A stretch of 64,000 nucleotides of DNA from Burhinus oedicnemus (Eukaryota; Chordata; Aves; Charadriiformes; Burhinidae): contig VFFE01007657.1 of the NCBI GenBank assembly GCA_008921705.1, positions 124,001 through 188,000 on the forward strand, given 5' to 3'. The position numbers and the translations under genes were made by a program. This document shows, in pieces, positions 1 through 11,185 of this stretch (positions are counted from its first letter, which is position 1; the number at the start of each line of letters is the position of its first letter). The notes beneath the pieces are model-generated. The model was not told the DNA's origin, did not search any database, and was given only the letters and a program-made list of their open reading frames with translations.

Positions 1-1007
1 GCCTTTGACTTTGGTAAGGAACATGAATGGAAAAAAGTATAAGTCTTGATGACATGTGACAGCCTTTCATTTCTTTTATTCCTTGAAACATGGGCCAAAG
101 ATGATGTAGTACTATGCTTTGCATGACTTCTTTCCATTCTGAAATATTCAGATGAACCAATGTACAAACACAAGGGAAATGAAGGGAATGTTTAATCCAA
201 TTTTACTATTTTTCAAAGATAAGTATGATTAAATCAGACTCACTTAGCCTCAGTCTTTACTTGGGTCTATTTAAACTATAAGACATGTTGGTTGTCACCC
301 CAGGGAGTAGATTTGTGGTAACATGGCACAGTCATTTGCAAAACTACTCTTCATAACTAATGCAGCTTGCTTGGATGAGTTTCACCATTTGTAAAGAAAC
401 AGTCACATGCTGTGACTTCTGTTTGTGCATTCTGAGCTCAATCTTTTAAAATTCAATAGTTGTGTCAGCAGGATTTATATTCAGTGGCCACCACTTCCAT
501 CAGTTCCGTGAAATCGGTTATGAGGTTAAATCCATTTACATTTATAATTGCAACTACCATTGCCCCTTCCTCAGAATTACTTACAGATACCATACTTACG
601 GTGTTCCAGGGATAAGGAAACACTATGGCTGTGCAGTGTTTAAAATACCCTACTAATCTGGTTTGGTAGTAACAATTTTATATAAGGAAAAACTAAGATA
701 AAGTCCCAAAATTTTACTCAATTAAGTTTAAAAAGAAAGTACCATGTCATTTCAAAAAATTAAGTGGATGGTAATGCTAATAAGGCATACAAAGTCAGTG
801 TTGTTTCCTTTTGTATGCTCCTGTCATTTCAGCTATTGATTACCATTAGAAATTCAAGCCTGATTTAACATGTGTTATGTGTCATGATGAAAGCTGACAG
901 TAATCAAACTGGACATATGTTATTTAATTTTTTGTATTTTTTTCTTTATCTTGTGGGAATAATCACCTGCATTTTCAGTATATGTTATTATTTGACTCAC
1001 AGCCTAG
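1..1007. other. Unique AT-rich sequence, no gene seen
   Basis: No repeat family, RNA gene or convincing coding frame is visible. The short open frames here are the length expected by chance in AT-rich DNA. Confidence 0.6.
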
Positions 1008-1582
1008 AAAGCCAAATGTATTCCAGGCTGCATAAAAAGAGGCATGGCCAGCTGGTCATGGGAGGCTCATTCTGTCCCTCTACTCCACTCTGGTGAGACC
1101 CCACTTAGGGTACTGCATCCAGCTCTGGAGACCTCTGTGCAGGAAAGTCGTAGACCTGTTGGAGTGGGTCCAGAGGAGGGCCACAGAAATGATCAGAGGG
1201 CTGGAGCACCTCTGCTATGAGAACAGGCTGAGAGAGTTGGTCTTGTTCAGCCTGGAGAAGAGAAGGCTCTGGGGAGACCTTATTGCAGCCTTTCAGTACT
1301 TAAAGGGGGCTTATAAGAAAAATGGGGACAGACTTTTCAGCAGGGCCTGTTGCGATAGGACAAGGGGTGACGGTTTTAAACCAAAAGAGGAAGAAATTTT
1401 TTACCATGAAACAATGGAGCAGGTTGTAGATGCACCATCCGTGGAAACATTCAAGGTCAGGTTGAACAGGGCTCTGAGCAACTTGATCTAATTGATGATG
1501 TCCCCGCTCATTGCAGTTGAAGTTGGACTAGATGACCTTTAAAGGTCCCTTCCAACCCAAACTATTCTATGATTCTATGATC
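1008..1582 (+). mobile_element. CR1 LINE, 5'-truncated copy
   Basis: This is the 3' end of a CR1 non-LTR retrotransposon. It contains the last part of ORF2 and the short 3' UTR. The typical CR1 3' end is visible: a stretch reading 'ttggactagatgacc', then 'ggtcccttccaaccc', and a tail made of two ATTCTATGA-like units at about 1563-1581 instead of poly(A). The 5' end is lost, as is usual for LINE copies made by target-primed reverse transcription. A segment around 1383-1395 is shortened relative to the sibling copy at 5757-6028, which keeps extra sequence between 'aaagagg' and 'aagaaat'. The two 3' ends are nearly alike, so both belong to one subfamily. Confidence 0.93.
1093..1491 (+). pseudogene. 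CR1 ORF2 C-terminal remnant
   Basis: A 132-codon open frame inside the CR1 copy. It covers the region after the reverse transcriptase catalytic core. Recognisable CR1 blocks are RPHLGYCIQLW near the start, [19 protein letters not shown] at about residues 23-41, and LEKRRLWGDLIAAFQYLKG at about 54-72. The frame ends near the normal ORF2 end (LNRALSNLI then stop). It has lost the endonuclease and reverse transcriptase, so it is a dead fragment. The frame survives through internal deletions near residues 97-110, where the usual run between the KLK-like and RRNFF-like blocks is shortened. The start used here is only the first ATG and is not a real initiation site. Confidence 0.85.
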
Positions 1583-1634
1583 TGTACTAAAATTTCATGT
1601 TCAAAGTCTTTCAGTTATCATAGGTGAATATTGT

Positions 1635-1770
1635 TCAGCCCCGATGACTTACTAGCTTCTAACTTCTCTCTTTAGTCTAACATTACATACATGTTTCGGG
1701 TTTACTTTTTTTTTTTTTTTTAATAATTTAGTTTTTCTAGTTCCTCTGGCCTATCTTCTGGAAGGCATCC
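1635..1770. repeat. Unclassified dispersed repeat, copy A
   Basis: Shares 'gatgacttact', 'tctaacttctct' and 'ctatcttct.gaagg' blocks, in the same order and with similar spacing, with 25445-25555. A T-run near 1707-1722 interrupts this copy. It follows a CR1 element here, and an old CR1 piece precedes the other copy. It could be part of an old, unrecognised CR1 or LTR. Confidence 0.45.
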
Positions 1771-2449
1771 AAAAATCTGTCAGAATATCCCCAACAAAGA
1801 ATTCATCGAGAGCATAGAATTCGCTGAGAATTCATTTGCTGTAGTCTGCTAATTCACGAGTATCTCTTTTATATCTGTCATTAGTTTAAGTTTATGTGAT
1901 GTCATCTGTTGAACTTAGTTGATATGTTGCTTTACTTTAATTTTTTATTATTGATTTGATCATTCTTTCACAAATTCTATTCTGAATTTTCTTTTTAATT
2001 TTGACTTGTCAATTCACAAGAACTCCGTTTGTCTAATGAAAAGAAAAAAAGGTAAGAGAAAAAAGAAAGTTGTAAAACTGAGTATTCCTATGTTCATGAC
2101 ATTCACCTGGAAACCATCAGGCATGCTTTTTCTTATCTATTCTCAACCTTATTTTTGCAATTTACATTACACAGTAGTTAAACACAAGAAAATAGCAATG
2201 ACATTAGAAACAAAGACCAGAACACTAGATGTTCTTTTTCCACTTGAAGACCTTAATCAGTAAGTTACTTGTTTTCTATCTCTTGTTCACTGAATTTTTA
2301 ATGATATAGTGTTCAAGAAGAGGTGGGAATTTTCAAGTTTTTATTGTGATTAGGAAGCTCTTAGGGAAGCTACACATATGCAAATCCTTCAGCCTGAAGA
2401 GCTCTGGAGTTTGATTTTACACTTATTGGACACTTCTTTAGCTCCTTGA

Positions 2450-2492
2450 GCTGTTATACAATATAACAGCAACTACCATTAAACTGGTAGTT
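2450..2492. repeat. Two adjacent perfect inverted repeats (hairpins)
   Basis: The first arm pair is gctgttata (2450-2458) and tataacagc (2462-2470), a 9-bp perfect stem with a 3-base loop. It is followed with no gap by aactacca (2471-2478) and tggtagtt (2485-2492), an 8-bp perfect stem with a 6-base loop. The function is unknown. It may be chance, a remnant of a small DNA transposon, or a structured RNA. Confidence 0.6.
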
Positions 2493-5400
2493 ATTAACCG
2501 AGGCCACTAACTAACAGTAACTAACAATAACTAAGTCCATCTAAGGGTATTTGTTAGAGGGTTACTTAGTTCATACACCCCTACTGGGCTCTGGAAGAAA
2601 GTAAGCAATGATTTGAAAAGACCCCTAGAAGATCTAGCCATAGACAGAACTTGCTGTATCTGTTGAATTCTGACATTAAAGAAGATTCTGTGAATTATAC
2701 CCCAACAGATTCAGGCACCTTCTAAAAATTTTCAGGTTTTCATATAGGAAATTTTTGAATTACAGTTTTGGACACTTCAGCTTTGCTTTAGTCCTCTCGG
2801 GAGCTTTGCACTTTATTAGATATAGCCTTAGAACTGTAATAGGGACTGAGCAAATGATTTGAGAGTCCATCATTTATTAAATAGTTTTATCCTTTTCATT
2901 GTATGAAGGTATCATTAATATTTTTTTTGTAACAAAATGATCTATTATAAAATATTTAATGAGAACACTGTGCATATAAATAACCATCTGGGCAAAATAA
3001 TCACTTGTTCAGTTAATTATCAACACTCGCTGCAACCACTGTCTCAAATAAAAGAGTATTTTGTAGCATACATAGTTACAAGTTTCAGGTTGATCCATTA
3101 ATATAAAGGAGAAGGTCTCAAGAGTCTGACCTCACAACTATTTGGAAAAAACCCCACCCATCCACCCAACGAAAATCTACCAAAAAAACTCAAAAAGAAA
3201 ACAAACAAAAATCCCGTTTCTTGAATTATTCTTTTTTCAAAACACTGCTTCACTTTTGCTAACTTCCCTAACATATACAAAAGGATAATTACACTGACAG
3301 ATACAGCATAAGACAAGGGAGTATGAGCAAGATAAGTAGTAAAAAGAAAGGTTAGCCCAAAAAACCCCCCAAACCCTATATAAGATGACAGTTCTCAGTT
3401 GCAAGTTTGTCTTGTTTTACCTTCACAACATGCACTAACCTTGTATTCAGATTTTCAGTCTGTAGCTAGGGATAAAAAGTCTGATATTTATACTAGAAGC
3501 AATAATGACTTATATGCAACTCTGACTATATGCACATAATAATGACTTTTCACCTTAGGAAAAAAAGAATCCTCAAAAAACAAAGATCTTAAGACACTCA
3601 GAGGGAATGAATATATTAAAAATTCCTCCTATATAGTGGAATGACAAACAATCAAATTGACACAGCATTTAAGGGTCAAATCCAACCAGGGAATTAAGCA
3701 ATCAAAGTGAGATTTAAATAGATTTTCAATTAAATTCTTTTTATTCCGTGTTATACCAACAACGTCTCATTATTTCTTACTCAGATTTATGAGGTTTAAA
3801 ACTTATCCAGCTTTCCATAGCTGTCAATTTTGTTAACTGTGATTTCAAGTGATTTCATAATAACTTAAACTTAGTGGGATTCATTTGGCAGATACTTCTC
3901 CTTCAAAGATCTGGTTTTGTACAATGATGGATTTATTTAAAAAAATAATTATCTTTTAAATAGTAGAATAATATATTGGAAAGTTGCACAAATGAGGATT
4001 TTTATTTCATTATTTCACATGTCTTAGGGAAATTAGTCTCAGAATTAGAATAAATCCAATGGTAATCTATAGAATCCATGTAAGGATGTTGAACCATCTT
4101 TTAGCTGTCGCTACCTTTAAAAGAAATGTGCACTATTTGTATTTTTCAAATGTTTTATGTAAAAGGAGTGGTGGGTGGAATATCTTTCAATGATATATTT
4201 TGAGCAAAAATGGAATATACCCTTTGTTTAAGATAGCTTAGCAATTAACTCACAGTTTTTCTTAAGGTTGGTACATGCAACCTGATAGAAATAAAAAGGA
4301 ATCTGTCATACCTCAGCTTCTCACAAAGCTATTTTTAATCATTAATATTATTGAAAAAACAAATCAGCCAGGTTTCACAATATCCAGTTTCCCAGTCTTC
4401 ATTATTTTCTTTCACAAGCTTTAAACAAATTAACATACTAAAATTATTGAAGCTATATAAATTTACATGCAAATCTATTTTAACTGCCTGATAGCAGTTC
4501 AAAGCTGTAAGGAAAGATAAACAGTTTATCTAATTACACGATATTTAATGCTGATGTTTTCAAGATGCTGATTAGTTAGGTTTGTGTCATTAGAATCAAA
4601 AGATATGCATGAAATATTTTTATTACCCTCATTAATGATGTTAAGCTCCAGAAGTACAGATATTACATTGCTATGTTGTGGGTTGCATATTAGGATTGGC
4701 AAAACTACATTTCTGTAGTGCTAACACTTAAAATTTTAATACATACTAGCAAAAGCAATAAAATCTAAGGCTCTTATGCCGTAATTATTATAATGTGAAT
4801 ATAAATAGTGAAATAAGACAAAACATACTTTCAGCTTTTTAATTTTCATTTGACATATAACTGTAGTAGAATAATGGTTTGAAAGAATTTCATTTAGAAA
4901 AAAGTTCCAGATTTAGAGTATGGAAGACTGAAAGGTGCACTCATGTATTCATGTTTAGAAAGTGGATAGAGTTTGTAAATTTGTGCTGTTGTTGACTTCT
5001 TGTTTCTTAATTTTCATTAGATACCAGTTTAATATTCATAAAAGATTTTAACATTTTCCTTAAACATTCTAACTTCGCAAGCTTCTAGTCTTCAGAAAGC
5101 TGTTTTGTGTATTTTATTGAACCACCACCAACAACAAAATAGCTTGCAGAATATATACAATAAAGTGTCAATAAATGATTATTCTAAATATTATTAGTAG
5201 CTACATATGTTATTATTTGACATATGCTGCAAACAGGACAAACTGAATCAGAGCATCATTGTACTGGATACTGCACATTATGGGAAATGAATGTCCTTGC
5301 TTAGTTTTAATTTCAGAAGTGCTGCAAATAGCACACAAACAAATTCTCATGAGGAAAATTAGAAGACAATTTGTGACAAGAGGGTATTCTTGAGTAAAGG

Positions 5401-5756
5401 TTATCTTTTAGATTATCTTTTTCAAATGTTTCTACATACAGTACTTTGTAAGGTCACTCAAACCACTCAATCCCTTTCTTTCCCAAGATCAGACCATAAC
5501 TAAAACATGCCACTTTGTAATGGATCTAGAAACTCTCTGAAATTCATCCTCAAGTCTTTCCCAATTTTGCCACTGAGTTGTGTGCTCTTCAATGCTACTA
5601 AAATTTCAAGAATAGAAGAGCATTCAGATTATTATCACCTCAGCTCATTTTAGGCATCTGCAATATATATTCTTGTAGCTAGATTACTCTTACAACTACC
5701 CATACTAGGCTGGTAACATTTAAGGTGAGTTATCTCAAACACAGGTACTAAGTACT

Positions 5757-6028
5757 CATGATAGGACAAGGGTAACAGTTTAAAACTAAAAGAGGGTAGA
5801 TTCAGACTAGATAGAAGGAAGAAATTTTTTTACAATGAGGGTGGTGAAGCACTGGAACAGGTTGCCCAGAGAGGTGGTCAATGCCCCATCCCTGGAAACA
5901 TTCAAGGCCAGGTTGGATGGGGCTCTGAGCAACCTGATCTAGTTGAAGATGTCCCTGCTCATGGCAGGGGGGTTGGACTAGTTGCCCTTTAAAGGCCCCT
6001 TCCAACCCAAACTATTCTATGATTCTAA
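5757..6028 (+). mobile_element. CR1 LINE 3' fragment
   Basis: This is the last roughly 270 bases of a CR1 copy. It includes the end of ORF2 ('aacaggttgcccagagagg' at about 5855, then 'gctctgagcaacctgatc'), the short 3' UTR ('ttggactagttgccc', 'ccccttccaaccc') and one ATTCTATG tail unit at about 6016-6025. It is close in sequence to the 1008-1582 copy but keeps a stretch that the other has lost. It is heavily 5'-truncated and non-coding now. Confidence 0.92.
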
Positions 6029-6511
6029 GTAGTCATCTACTCAACTTTGAAAATAGTTGAGTCCTCAAGTTCAGTTCAATTACCCCCAAAATTGTTGTAC
6101 AATGACTCAAAACATAGCACTGAAATTTAGAGAAAAGTAATGATGTAAAATCATAGTCTGGGAAAGTTATGACTTCATTGGTAGTTTTACTTGGTTTTGG
6201 ACTACTATAAGTAAAAGCATACAAACACTTCATCAAAGATTGTAAAAAACCTCAGATATACTCAAGGGTAACCTATTTAGCAACTAATTCAGTTGAAGAG
6301 GAATAATGATATTTGTTGTAATAACTTTTACTCAATAGAAAGATATAACAGCTTCTGTCTTTCAATAATATTTTACAGTCTTTCTCTCCAAGGAGAGGTA
6401 GAAAATTACTAGTAATTACGCACGTATAAACATTGCCTCTGGATGCTATTAAAAATCTCCAGAGAAATTCTATTAAGAGCTGTGTCTAAAAAAGCAAATA
6501 AAAGTATTTCA
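6029..6511. other. Unique spacer between two CR1 copies
   Basis: AT-rich sequence with no recognisable gene or repeat. Confidence 0.5.
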
Positions 6512-7600
6512 TAGGATAATAAGATAATTTGGGTTGGGAGAGATCTAGGCCAACCTCCTGCTCAAAGCAGGTTGATCTGTGAGATCAAACTGACTTAGTC
6601 AGGGCTTTATCCAGTCAGGTTTAGAATACCTCCAAAGTTGGAGACTGCACAATCTGTGTGGTCTATAAGATCCACTGCCTGGCTGTCCTCTGAGGAAAAA
6701 AGTTTCTTCTTATACTCAGTCTAACCGTCTCTTGTTTCAACTTATACCTGTTACCTCTAATCCTCCCACCATGCATGGCTGTGAAAAGCCTGGATCCACC
6801 TCCTGTATCACCTCCCTCTAGTTGCTGGGGAGCTGTTTTTAGGTCCCCTTGAAGCTGCTTCTTCTCCAGGATGAATGAGCCACTGTCTGTCAACCTCTGG
6901 ACAAGTGCTCCAGCCCTGACCACCCTGGCATTCCTCTGCTGAACTTGCTCCAGTTTAATTATGACTTTTCTGTACTCAGCAGGCCCAAAGTTGGATGATT
7001 TACTACAGATGTGATCTAATGAGTGCTGAGTAGAGTGTGATCATCACTTCTGTTGATCTCCTGGCTGCAATCTGGTTAACACAGCTGCTGGTCATCTCTG
7101 CTGACAGGATGCACTGCTTGCTCATTTTCAGCGCGCTGCCCTCAAGGCCCCAGCAGTTTTCCTCAGACCTGTGCCCCATTCCCTCATCCCCCCAGCCTGT
7201 GACAATGCTAGAGTCTCCCTTCCCAGGGGCAGGACTCAGCATTTGTTCTTGTTGAGTTTCGTTAGTTTAGTATCATCTCATTCCTCCAGCCTGTCAGTAC
7301 AGACCCATGTGTGCAGACCCAGTACTCCTCTGGTTGACTCCAGGTATGGAGAATGATCCATTAACCGCAACCTTCTGAGCCTGATCATCCAACCAGTTTA
7401 TTGTTTATCTGGTTGTTCACGCACCCAGACATAATGTACTAACTTTGATACAAGGATGTTGTGGGAGATAGCTTCAAAAGCCTTGCTAAAACTGAAACAA
7501 AAGCTGTTGCCTACTCTCCCCTCATTTATGAACCTGGTCATTTAATGATAAAGGACAGTCAGGAGGATCAGACATGAATTATACTTTATAAGGATTTCCC
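6512..7600 (-). mobile_element. Older CR1 LINE, minus strand
   Basis: On the plus strand this begins with a CR1 tail in reverse ('taggataataagat', then 'tttgggttgggagagatc' and 'caacctcctgctc'). It runs back through the ORF2 C-terminus at about 6660-6925. Further up it shows diverged antisense CR1 blocks such as 'attcctccagcctgtcag' at about 7279, and 'caaggatgttgtgggag' with 'cttcaaaagccttgctaaa' at about 7451-7490. The copy is more diverged than those at 1008 and 5757, so it is older. The 3' boundary near 6512 is clear, but the 5' boundary near 7600 is approximate. It could be two merged insertions. Confidence 0.75.
6663..6923 (-). pseudogene. CR1 ORF2 C-terminal remnant (old copy)
   Basis: An 86-codon frame inside the minus-strand CR1. 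Diverged CR1 C-terminal blocks are visible: ILEKKQLQGDLKTA at about residues 18-31 (matching LEKRRLWGDLIAA in the copy at 1093-1491) and RIRGNRYKLKQE at about 54-65. RRNFF follows at about 72. No catalytic domain remains. The frame is a decayed fragment. Confidence 0.7.
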
Positions 7601-8363
7601 CTCCTCCCCAGTTTAACTCTTCTGGACTGATGTTTTCTCATCTTTATGCAGATTATGTAGATGCTCAGAAGTCAGAGGCAAAACTCCCATTGATCTGACA
7701 TAGTCAAGGTTTCATCCAAATATTTGTTCCTAAAAAAGATTGAAAAATATCTCCTATAGAAATCAACACCGATTTTCTAGAAAGTTATTATTCTGAACAA
7801 GCAGGAATACTGGGGCTTCATAACTATCTGAAATTTAAATGTAGTCTATGATAATTACCTAGAGTGGGAATAATTTCTTCTAATTCCAAACATATACAAA
7901 TTAATTGTGTAAGACTAAATACTCATAGTTAAATTTTATATAGCAGTTAAATACATTCTCCCAGGATGTGATCCATCTCTTCTTAAAATAGTACCTAAAA
8001 CAAATAGGATTCTCACTCTGTGGCACTGATTTTTTTCTTTCCACTGACTTTAAAGAAAGCATAAGGAGCTTAGTTGTCTATGTTAGATGAGATAAATTCT
8101 TCCATTAGACTACCTGTATAATAAATGAAGGAAGATACCCAACTCCAGAGGACAAGCCATAACATTTGTTATATGTAGGCTATGATGGTGTTTCCCTTGG
8201 TGTTGCCTCTCTCTAGATTAAAAAGAAACTCTACAAAGCTACCTTAGCCTGAACAAGCAATTAAAACTATTTGAGTTCCACTCTTGTCATAGCCAACTCT
8301 CTTTGACTCTGTCCTCAGTGATTCATGCTTATTATTTCCCCTCATTTTAATTCAACATGAGCA
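7601..8363. other. Unique AT-rich sequence
   Basis: No gene, RNA or clear repeat seen. The left end may still contain a few bases of the older CR1 element. Confidence 0.5.
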
Positions 8364-8620
8364 TACTGGGTCTGGCTGGGATGGAGTTAACTTTCTTCAG
8401 AGCAACACATATGGTGCTGTGTTTTGGATTTGTGGCTAAAACAGTGTTGATAACACAACAGTGTTTTGCCTGTTGCTGGACAGGCTTTCTCTTTATCCCA
8501 CTCTGCCCCTTCAGCAAGTAGGCTGGGGGCGAGCAAGAAGTTGGGAGGAGACACACGTGGGACAGCTAACCCCAACCAGCTAAAGGGGGTTCCATGCTTT
8601 ACAATGTCTGGGATGCTTTT
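8364..8620 (+). mobile_element. Truncated LTR (U3 part), host of the ERV insertion
   Basis: The block starts 'tactgggtctggctgggat', then 'ggagttaactttcttcag' and 'tgtgttttggatttgtgg'. These are diverged matches to the U3 start of the solo LTR at 56910-57467 ('cagctgggatagagttaat', 'gctgtgtttcagatttgg', 'tgttgataatgca'). Only the 5' half is present, and the endogenous retrovirus LTR starts directly at 8621. No continuation of this LTR is recognisable after 14916, so its 3' half was lost or has decayed. The orientation is opposite to the inserted provirus. Confidence 0.65.
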
Positions 8621-8948
8621 TGTTGTGGTTTGGCCTCAGCTGACAAGAAAGAACCATGCAGCCGCTCGCTCAACCCCCTACAGCAGTGGGGGAGATTTGG
8701 AAGAAAAAGGTAAAACTCGTGGGTTGAGATAAAGGCAGTTTAACAGAACAGCGAAGGAAAGAGGAAAACAACAACAGTAACACTGATGGAGGAATGTGTG
8801 CAGGAAGCCCCAGCTGGCTCCCAAGTGGCAACTTCCTGCCCCCTCCCCCCAGCTAGCTACCCCCTATAGACTGTGCATGGCATCACATGGTATGGAATAC
8901 CTGTGTCCCGTGCCAGAAATCAACCGTATCCCTGCTGGAACCAGGACA
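8621..8948 (-). repeat. 3' LTR of the endogenous retrovirus
   Basis: It pairs with 14558-14916. Shared blocks include 'tgttgtggtttgg' at the left end, 'gtgggttgagataaaggcag' in the middle and 'ggaaccaggaca' at the right end (plus-strand reading). This copy lacks about 36 bases present in the partner after 'gatggaggaatgt'. On the coding strand it runs from TGTCCTGG to CCACAACA. Confidence 0.88.
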
Positions 8949-9474
8949 TTATCCACCCTTTATTCTATACCATCTACGCGATGCCCAGATGTTAGAGTTT
9001 CGAATTAAATACTACTACTTTTCCCTGTCTTATATATGTATACATACATGTATATACATAGAGATACAATTCCCTCAGTCTATGGTCCATCCCTCTAAAA
9101 ATGTCCATTGAGTACACTTAATCCCTGACTTTGGGATCCCTCTGTTAGAACAGTCTCTCAGGGCAGGAAAGATGGTGTGTGGTGCTGCACTGTTGCATGC
9201 TGTATTCAGAGCTGTTGGCTGGTGTATCTGGTGCAGCCCATGCCCACAGTCCACGGGCTAAAGATGTCAATCTCGAGGAAGCTGCTGGGCGCCAGCTGCT
9301 GGGATCAGTTCTGGTCCCGTCACCGCTGCACTTTACTCAGTTTCATCAAAGTCCATCTGTCATTAGTTCAGGTGATTCTTACCGTAGTACAATTCGTAGC
9401 AATTATAGCAATGACAACATACAGTGGCAGCATTATGTATCAATTAACATCATACAGTTTGATTCATTGGCTAT
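8949..9474 (-). other. ERV 3' untranslated segment and polypurine tract
   Basis: This lies between the integrase remnant and the 3' LTR. On the coding strand the last bases before U3 read 'gaataaagggtggataa' (complement of 8949-8965). That is purine-rich, as expected for the plus-strand primer (polypurine tract), but interrupted by T. A near-palindromic TATATG/CATACA run is at about 9033-9061. No env or dUTPase frame is recognisable here. Confidence 0.6.
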
Positions 9475-10362
9475 TCTCACCCAAAAATCAGATTCCCATG
9501 AGGTACACATCAGACCTCCTCATCCTTCCACATCACCCACCAAGTGCACCCAGGTTCTTGAGCAAAAGCAATCCCATGAATAGATTTGCCTTTGTCTGAG
9601 GCAGGACTAACCCAGACTGTCTTCCCTAGCACATTCTCCAAGTGCATTACAGGGACTTTATCCCCTTCTACAGTGCGTGGAAGTTTTGATTGGGCAGGGC
9701 CAGCTCAGTTGGCAGATCCCCTGGTGTTGACAAACCAAGTAGCTTTTGCTAAATGTGTATCCCAATGTTTTAAGGTCTCACCACCCATGGCTCTCAGTGT
9801 GGTTTTTAACAGTCCATTGCATCGTTCTATCTTCCCAAGCTGGTGCATGATAGGGGATGTGATATACCCACTCAATGCCATGCTCTTTGGCCCAGGTGTC
9901 TATGAGGCTGTTTCAGAAATGAGTCCCACTGTCCGTCTCAATTCTCTCTGGGGTGCCACATCGCTATAAGACTTGCTTTTCAAGGCCCAGGATAGTGTTC
10001 TGGGAGGTGGCGTGGAGCACATGGTATGTTTCCAGCCATCCAGCGGTTGCTTCCACCGTTGTGAGCACATGGCACTTGCCTTGGTGGGTTTGTGGGAGTG
10101 TAATATAATCAATCTGCCAGGCCTCCCCATATTTATAGTTTAGCCATCGTTCTCCATACCAAAGAGGCTTTAACCGCTTGGCTTGCTTGATTGAGGCACA
10201 TGTTTCACATTCATGGATAACTTGTGCAATAGTGTCCATGGTCAAGTCCACCCCTCGATCTTGAGCCCATCTATATGTTGCATCTCTTCCTTGATGGCCT
10301 AAGGTGTCATGAGCCCACCGAGCTATGAATAATTCACCCTTATGTTGCCAGGCCAGATCCAC
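9475..10362 (-). pseudogene. ERV integrase remnant
   Basis: Integrase inserts the reverse-transcribed DNA into the host genome. The first part is open at 9964-10362. An HHCC zinc-binding domain is visible there, with His at about residues 18 and 23 and Cys at 52 and 55 of that frame. The first catalytic Asp is in WQIDY at about residue 85. A TAG at 9964-9966 then breaks the frame. The second catalytic Asp (codon 9931-9933, in TDSGTHF) follows in the same frame before a TGA at 9913-9915. The catalytic Glu (codon 9825-9827, in GKIER) is read only after a one-base frame change. The Asp-Glu spacing is about 35 residues, as in DD35E integrases. Beyond this the frame decays to about 9475. All catalytic residues are still traceable, but the gene is dead. 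Confidence 0.85.
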
Positions 10363-10800
10363 CTAAGCCACTTCAATCTTAGCAGCCCAATCTACCTGCT
10401 CTTTGTTTTGATGTTCCTCAGTGGCCCGACTCTTGGGTACATGGGCATCTACATGGCGTACTTTCACAACCAGATTCTCTATCCGGGCAGCAATATCTTG
10501 CCACAGTTCAGCAGCCCAGATTGGTTTACCTCTGCGCTGCCAGTTGCTCTGCTTCCACTGCTGTAACCACCCACACAGAGCGTTTGCCACCATCCATGAA
10601 TCAGTATAGAGTACTGGCCATTTTTCTCGTTCGGTAATGTCCAAAGACAGCTGGATGGCTTTCACCTCTGCAAACTGGCTCAATTCCCCTTGTCCTTCAG
10701 TGGCTTCTGCAACTCGTCATGTAGGACTCCACACAGCAGCCTTCCACCTCCGATGCTTTCCCACAATCCGGCAGGACCCATCAGTGAACAGGGCATATTT
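10363..10800 (-). pseudogene. ERV RNase H remnant
   Basis: RNase H removes the RNA strand of the RNA-DNA hybrid during reverse transcription. The fold's acidic residues are visible in order: FTDGSC (Asp codon about 10780-10782), FAEVKAI (Glu), YTDSWM (Asp) and EQVDWAAK (Asp). A TGA at 10717-10719 splits the domain without changing frame. A TAG at 10363-10365 separates it from the integrase, again in frame. Both stops look like ordinary point decay. Confidence 0.85.
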
Positions 10801-11185
10801 CTCCTCATTTTCTGGTAGTTTATTATATGGCGGGGCCTCTTCTGCATGCATCACTTCCTCCTCTGGTGATATTCCAAAATCTTTCCCTTCTGACCAGTCC
10901 ATGATCACTTCCAGAATTCCTGGGTGACTAGGGTTTCCCATTCGAGTTTGCTGTGTGGTCAATGCCATCCACTTACTCCACGTAGCATCAGTTGCATGAT
11001 GTGTGGCAGGGACCCTTTCTTCGAACATCCAGCCCAACACTGGCAGTCGGGGTGCTAAGAGGAGCTGTGCTTCAGTACCAACCATTTCTGAAGCAGCTCG
11101 AACCCCATCATACGCTGCCAGTATCTCTTTTTCAGTTGGAGTATATAGCAGGCTTCGGATCCTCTGTATCCCTGACTCCAAAACC
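10801..11185 (-). pseudogene. ERV connection domain between RT and RNase H
   Basis: This is the middle of the open frame 10717-11271. It includes YTPTEKEILAAYDGVRAA and an LLLAPRLPVLGWMF block, typical of the tether between reverse transcriptase and RNase H in retroviral polymerases. Two frame changes and a TAG at about 11186 lie at its upstream edge (about 11160-11190), so it is out of frame with the reverse transcriptase. Confidence 0.7.

Larger units (their letters stand above)
1583..5756. other. Unique AT-rich sequence with one unclassified repeat
   Basis: No gene is supported. A segment at about 1635-1770 resembles 25445-25555 and is reported as an unclassified dispersed repeat. A pair of perfect hairpins lies at 2450-2492. 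A poly(T) run is at about 1707-1722. The remainder shows no recognisable repeat or coding frame. Confidence 0.55.

Noticed and set aside
8949..9474. Possible env or dUTPase between integrase and 3' LTR
   Set aside because: It is only about 0.5 kb and shows no signal peptide, transmembrane or dUTPase motif in any minus-strand frame.
9177..9969. Plus-strand open frames of 127-140 codons (9177-9599, 9586-9969)
   Set aside because: They lie antisense to the provirus 3' region and integrase. Their translations show no family features, and the minus strand explains the sequence.
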